In this document: positions 15,401 through 15,416 of the stretch, in pieces
Numbering within the stretch: position 1 is the first letter of the stretch
Layout of the letters: each line of letters opens with the position of its first letter
DNA from: JAAKFL01 sp964629645
Lineage (GTDB): Bacteria; Chlamydiota; Chlamydiia; Chlamydiales; SLFE01
Reading direction: 5' to 3'
DNA length: 15,416 nucleotides
Assembly (NCBI GenBank): GCA_964629645.1
Contig: CAZVSU010000063.1
Coordinates: 1 to 15,416, forward strand
Notes under the pieces: model-generated
The model's input: only the letters and a program-made list of their open reading frames with translations
Database searches by the model: none
What the model was told of the DNA's origin: nothing
Position numbers and translations under genes: made by a program

Positions 15401-15416
15401 TAATAAACAATTTTGG

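Noticed and set aside
1..15416. CRISPR arrays, insertion sequences, integrase or attachment sites
   Set aside because: No regularly spaced direct repeats, transposase-like frames or terminal inverted repeats were seen. The tRNA-Gly duplication has no adjacent integrase.

Overview
The window carries a block of Chlamydiales housekeeping genes. On the minus strand, reading leftward, are an SNF2 helicase with a SWIM zinc finger, mreB, and a GTP-dependent phosphoenolpyruvate carboxykinase. On the plus strand are trigger factor (tig), clpP and clpX. From memory, Chlamydia trachomatis has the same neighbourhood (clpX, clpP2, tig, SNF2 helicase, mreB, pckA as CT705 to CT710), and the MreB, PEPCK, ClpP and SNF2 sequences read as chlamydial. 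The extra genes (a kinase-like protein, two large unfamiliar proteins, an internal tRNA pair) suggest a Chlamydia-related 'environmental' lineage rather than Chlamydia itself. The family cannot be fixed by eye.

Layout. Positions 1-5799 are a tight minus-strand operon, SNF2-mreB-pckG, with gaps of 15 and 4 bases, driven by a good sigma70-type (chlamydial sigma66) promoter at 5869-5897. The pckG reading frame runs off the left edge, and its last codons look damaged. At 5946-6968 a divergent kinase-like gene is read rightward. Positions 6969-7212 hold no protein gene but contain a likely small RNA (about 7061-7155) with its own promoter and an 18-bp terminator hairpin. Two nearly identical tRNA-Gly(GCC) genes follow, with a strong promoter and no terminator before tig, so tig may share their transcript. 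ClpP and ClpX follow as a protease pair.

Positions 10672-15416 are the unfamiliar part. Two consecutive plus-strand genes encode proteins of 1014 and 434 residues. Each has its own consensus-like promoter and strong ribosome binding site. Both proteins lack cysteine, look acidic and largely helical, and have no classical signal peptide or obvious membrane segment. The larger contains three diverged tandem repeats of about 115 residues with proline-rich linkers, plus a separate two-copy helical repeat. My best inference is a pair of chlamydial secreted (possibly type III) proteins. In C. trachomatis a large/small pair of DUF582 proteins (CT711/CT712) flanks the other end of this same gene block, but I cannot demonstrate homology from sequence alone.

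How they work together: Tig, ClpP and ClpX handle folding and degradation of new proteins. MreB organises chlamydial division and peptidoglycan synthesis. PEPCK links the TCA cycle to gluconeogenesis. The points most worth a second look are the small RNA with an anti-Shine-Dalgarno loop, the Cys-free protein pair, the degenerate kinase, and the apparent short deletion in pckG.
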